NCBI GenBank assembly: GCA_014729315.1
Contig: WJKD01000110.1
Location: 1 to 9,430, forward strand
DNA: 9,430 nucleotides
From: Promethearchaeota archaeon
Lineage (GTDB): Archaea; Asgardarchaeota; Lokiarchaeia; Sigynarchaeales; SOKP01
Direction: 5' to 3'
Shown: positions 7,121-9,430 of the stretch, in pieces
Layout of the letters: every line of letters begins with the position of its first letter
Position numbering within the stretch: the first letter of the stretch is position 1
Translations under genes and position numbers: made by a program
Notes under the pieces: model-generated
Databases searched by the model: none
What the model was told of the DNA's origin: nothing
Seen by the model: only the letters and a program-made list of their open reading frames with translations

Positions 7121-7125
7121 GAAAA

Positions 7126-7527
7126 ATGAAGGAAGTTAGGATTTTATCGCTAGACAACCGTGGTCGCGTCGTAATACCGCAGATCATTCGTAAAAGCTTA
7201 GGAATAACGTCTAATTCTCAATTAATGATGATTGCCGATTCAGAGACTAAAACAATAAAAATTATACCCGCAGGATTCGCCGGAGAATCGTTAAAGTTTC
7301 GTATTACGATGAGAGACGAAGCTGGGGCTTTAGGACTTATTGCTACGACCTTTGGCAATCACGGAATATCATTAGTCTATGGCGAGTCTGTAATAGTCGA
7401 AAAAGAAAAGACGGCCGTCTGGACTGTTATAGGCCCGAAACCTTCGCACATCTCTTTAGAAGAGTTAAAAGAAATCTTAAAAACAGAGGGAAATGCCTTA
7501 AAAGTTGAAATTATTCCCTTAGGATAA
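7126..7527 (+). CDS. AbrB-type DNA-binding regulator fused to an ACT domain
   Basis: This is a 133-residue protein with two domains. Residues 1-49 are a SpoVT/AbrB swapped-hairpin DNA-binding domain, with the typical L-D-x-R-G-R-V-V-I-P core (9-18) followed by I-R-K-S-L-G-I. Residues about 56-131 are an ACT domain, FRITMRDEAGALG then the N-H-G-I-S turn, of the type that binds amino acids or similar small ligands between subunits. The natural reading is a ligand-sensing, homodimeric transcription factor. Neither its ligand nor its targets can be read from sequence. The start at 7126 gives a standard AbrB N-terminus; no clear Shine-Dalgarno precedes it. A palindrome just upstream and another at the stop codon are candidate binding sites. 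It may control itself or the co-directional genes downstream (inference). Confidence 0.88.
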   Translation: MKEVRILSLDNRGRVVIPQIIRKSLGITSNSQLMMIADSETKTIKIIPAGFAGESLKFRITMRDEAGALGLIATTFGNHGISLVYGESVIVEKEKTAVWTVIGPKPSHISLEELKEILKTEGNALKVEIIPLG

Positions 7528-7533
7528 TCCTAA
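7519..7533. repeat. Palindrome across the AbrB-ACT stop codon
   Basis: TTAGGAT and ATCCTAA flank a single A and overlap the TAA stop at 7525-7527. As RNA it could form a 6-bp stem with a 3-nt loop. No T-run follows directly, so a terminator role is weak and a protein-binding site is an alternative. Confidence 0.35.
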
Positions 7534-7587
7534 AAAGAAAGATTCCTTTGGTAAATATAAATTTTTAAATTAGAGTGTTATTATAGA

Positions 7588-7597
7588 TTTATTATAG
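7588..7597 (+). promoter_or_regulatory. Possible TATA-like box before the charged helical protein
   Basis: TTTATTATAG is centred about 38 nt before the ATG at 7631, which would give a leader of about 13 nt. That leader contains a weak AAGG (7622-7625) five nt before the ATG. A similar GTTATTATAG lies 11 nt further upstream (7577-7586). If real, this gene can be transcribed apart from the AbrB-ACT gene. Confidence 0.35.
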
Positions 7598-7630
7598 TTT
7601 CATATTCTGAACAAAATAGGCAAGGTTTTT

Positions 7631-8449
7631 ATGGGTAGAAGAAAGAAAAAGGAGAAAAGAGCCTCGTTAGCGGACACATTAAGAACGAAATCGGAGGAAA
7701 AAACAAAAATTAAAATGGATTCTGCCGTAAAGTCGGCAAAAAACACGGAGACAGATCTTATCGGACTATTAAAAGGAGTTTCGGAAGGAACGGGTTATTA
7801 CCACAGAGAGGAAGACGCTAATGAAGAAGAAAGAATTGAACCAAAGTTGACATATAAAGCAGATAACGAAATTGCCACGCAATACGCAATGGAGGATATT
7901 CCTTTAGCAGAAAGAGGCCCCGTAGGTAAAAGAAAACCATTAATCAAAGAAGAGGAAATAAAAGAGAAAGCTGAAGATGATAGAGATTCATCTGAAAACA
8001 GTTCAGAACCCCTTCCAGAAATTGAATTGCCAAAAAATGGAGAGGAAAGCGTAGAGGAAAAGACCGCCGAAGAAAAGGCAGGGAAAGAGATTTATTCAAA
8101 ATTGGAATTGTTTTTTACAGAATTTATGAAAGGATATAACGAGCGTTATAATCGGTGGGAAAACTCCATCTCAAATATTCTTTCTATTCTAAGAAAAATG
8201 AGAAAGATTACAAAAAAAAATACTGAAGAATTAATTGGGTCGATTAATAAAACATACGGTAAAATACAAAACAGTCTTGATCAATTTAAGTTTAAACGAG
8301 ACGAGATCGAACAAGTGTCAGAAGTCGATATAGAAACGATGTCGAGCGAATTCAAACGAGTATTAGGCTTACTGGAACTTCAAGTAAAAGAATATCAGTT
8401 AAAAAGACTCTCTGACGAATGTCTTCACGAATATGAACTCTACAAGTAA
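7631..8449 (+). CDS. Uncharacterised charged protein, disordered N-half and helical C-half
   Basis: I do not recognise this 272-residue protein. Residues 1-35 are very basic, starting with an R/K cluster at 3-10. Residues about 55-150 are rich in Glu, Lys, Ser and Pro with no hydrophobic core and should be disordered. Residues 152-272 are rich in heptad-like hydrophobics and charges and should form long helices, probably a coiled coil, with aromatic residues near 161-175 (FF, F, YNERYNRW). It has no signal peptide or membrane segment. It lies 77 nt upstream of the actin-related gene on the same strand. A cytoskeletal or actin-partner role is possible from position and architecture only; no known actin-binding motif was identified. 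A nucleic-acid-binding role for the basic N-terminus is another option. Confidence 0.75.
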   Translation: MGRRKKKEKRASLADTLRTKSEEKTKIKMDSAVKSAKNTETDLIGLLKGVSEGTGYYHREEDANEEERIEPKLTYKADNEIATQYAMEDIPLAERGPVGKRKPLIKEEEIKEKAEDDRDSSENSSEPLPEIELPKNGEESVEEKTAEEKAGKEIYSKLELFFTEFMKGYNERYNRWENSISNILSILRKMRKITKKNTEELIGSINKTYGKIQNSLDQFKFKRDEIEQVSEVDIETMSSEFKRVLGLLELQVKEYQLKRLSDECLHEYELYK

Positions 8450-8493
8450 AAGCTTAACACTTAACCTATTAATTCATATCAAATATCTGAATT

Positions 8494-8503
8494 ATTAATA
8501 TAA
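8494..8503 (+). promoter_or_regulatory. TATA-like box of the actin-related gene
   Basis: TTAATATAAA is centred about 28 nt before the ATG at 8527, which would give a leaderless or nearly leaderless mRNA. This suggests the actin-related gene can be expressed on its own even if it is also read through from the gene upstream. Confidence 0.45.
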
Positions 8504-8526
8504 ACACAAATTGGGGAATTTTAAAG

Positions 8527-9430
8527 ATGAGCGAGGAGAATTCCTACCTAAGACCTTTAATTGTGGATTTTGGGACTATTACTTTTCGATTAGGTTGGGC
8601 AGGAGCAGATAATCCAGAAATTATCGGACCGAGCGTATATGTTGATACATCAGATTTCATTTTCACATCAGAAGTAATTAGAGGAATTAGTGAAATTTTG
8701 ATCAACGAAAATGAAAGTCTTCCAAAGTATTTTTTTGGGGAAGAAGCCTTGTATTATCAAAATATATTAAAAATACACGAACTAATGGAAGAGCAGAATT
8801 TTGGATTAATTGAAAAATATTTTTATAATTATTATCAAAAATTAAATATTCCTCAAGAATTTCAATTTAAACAACCAGTAATTGTAATTACTCCTTTTTA
8901 CTTAACGGACTTGGAAAAAAAAAAGATACAGCATATGTTTTTTCAAACCTTTGATTTTCCCTCTCTTCTTTTCTTATCAGAAAGTCAAGCAATTCTCGCT
9001 AGTTTACAAAAATCTAGCGGGGTTGTTATAAATATGGGGGAGTCTCACACTTACATATCTACAATTTTACATGGATTTACGAATATTATGGCAAGGGATA
9101 TTTTTCCCATAGCGGGAAAAGAATTAACAAACGCCTTTCTAAATATGGTGTTAAAAGAAAAAGGAGCCGGAAGAAACCTCTATCTTACTAAAACACTTGC
9201 CAAGGAAATAAAAGAAAAAACGTGTTTATGCGTTAATCGTCCAAAGATACTAACTAAACAGATTACAGAAGGATTAAAAGATTATAATCAAACAATTAGT
9301 TTTCCCGACGGCTCAAGTTTAGTAATAAATGTTGAGAGATTCATGTTAACTGAGCCTTTATTTGATCCAAAGTTAATTCATATTGATTATATTAAACTCG
9401 ATCAAGCTTTAGCAAACATTATTAAAACAT
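8527..9430 (+). CDS. Divergent actin-related protein (3' end outside window)
   Basis: The gene runs off the right edge after 301 codons. Actin landmarks appear in order. The phosphate-1 loop is at 11-21 (VDFGT, Asp14, with Arg21 at the actin Lys18 place). A G-E-E-A segment at 71-74 matches actin G-D-E-A. The I-T-P-F-Y-L strand is followed by the helix with F-F-Q-T-F. Gln154 stands for hinge Gln137, and the phosphate-2 loop is at 168-173. KEIKEK (226-231) matches actin RDIKEK, and F-P-D-G then V-E-R-F (259-272) matches LPDG and NERF. Changes from actin: Asp154 is Asn169, Asp157 is Glu172, Gly158 is Ser173. The stretch between the first strand and GEEA is about 14 residues longer, in the D-loop region. 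The G-x-V-x-x-W-D motif is missing. It is far from lokiactin-type close actin homologues, so it is best called an Asgard actin-related protein. Filament formation is not predictable. A crenactin-like relative is less likely. Confidence 0.88.
   Translation, partial: MSEENSYLRPLIVDFGTITFRLGWAGADNPEIIGPSVYVDTSDFIFTSEVIRGISEILINENESLPKYFFGEEALYYQNILKIHELMEEQNFGLIEKYFYNYYQKLNIPQEFQFKQPVIVITPFYLTDLEKKKIQHMFFQTFDFPSLLFLSESQAILASLQKSSGVVINMGESHTYISTILHGFTNIMARDIFPIAGKELTNAFLNMVLKEKGAGRNLYLTKTLAKEIKEKTCLCVNRPKILTKQITEGLKDYNQTISFPDGSSLVINVERFMLTEPLFDPKLIHIDYIKLDQALANIIKT

Larger units (their letters stand above)
6783..7125. other. Intergenic region between GH3 and the AbrB-ACT gene
   Basis: This 343-nt A/T-rich gap holds the GH3 terminator, a TATA-like box (7054-7065) and a perfect 14-bp palindrome (7107-7120). 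It also has an 18-codon ORF at 7025-7081 whose first bases resemble the start of the AbrB gene. The ORF has no ribosome binding site and is probably not a gene. No tRNA or other structured RNA was recognised. Confidence 0.6.

Noticed and set aside
7671..7790. WH2-like or other known actin-binding motif in the charged protein
   Set aside because: The segment around residues 42-52 only loosely recalls a WH2 pattern and lacks the L-K-K-T type core, so no actin-binding motif is claimed.

Overview
The window looks like chromosomal DNA of an archaeon, most probably an Asgard archaeon. The strongest sign is the gene cut off by the right edge, which encodes a divergent actin-family protein. Supporting signs are AT-rich intergenic DNA, archaeal TATA-like boxes 24-28 nt before several start codons (leaderless transcripts), an ideal archaeal Shine-Dalgarno before one gene, T-run terminators, and a von Willebrand A (vWA) protein whose N-terminal half resembles the N domain of Cdc48/VAT. 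The lineage within the Asgard group cannot be decided from this stretch. No rRNA, tRNA, CRISPR array, insertion sequence or prophage gene was seen.

Left edge to 1695 (+): the 3' part of a gene that begins before the window. It encodes a proline-rich linker, two tandem Cdc48-N-like double-psi barrel modules, a Cdc48_2-like segment and a vWA domain with a complete MIDAS. No AAA ATPase domain is visible. The frame is open from base 1, so the ATG at 247 is probably internal. 1984-2451 (+): a universal stress protein with a degenerate nucleotide-binding loop. It converges on the next gene and T-runs lie between them.

2685-6782: a divergent pair for sugar use. A GPH-type (MelB-like) sugar:cation symporter on the minus strand and a cytoplasmic GH3 beta-glycosidase on the plus strand share a 249-nt AT-rich intergenic region. 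Each has a TATA-like box placed for a leaderless mRNA. The simple reading is import of a beta-linked di- or oligosaccharide and its hydrolysis in the cytoplasm.

7126-9430 (+): an AbrB-ACT fusion regulator with a perfect 14-bp palindrome just before its start, then an unrecognised charged protein (disordered N-half, helical C-half), then the actin-related protein. The actin-like protein keeps the phosphate-1 loop, the hinge Gln and the adenine-contacting KE pair. It replaces both phosphate-2 aspartates with Asn and Glu and lacks the usual G-x-V-x-x-W-D motif. These three genes are co-directional, but the gaps (103 and 77 nt) hold possible promoters, so a single operon is not established.

The most interesting items are the AAA-less Cdc48-N/vWA protein and the active-site-altered actin relative beside an uncharacterised helical protein.
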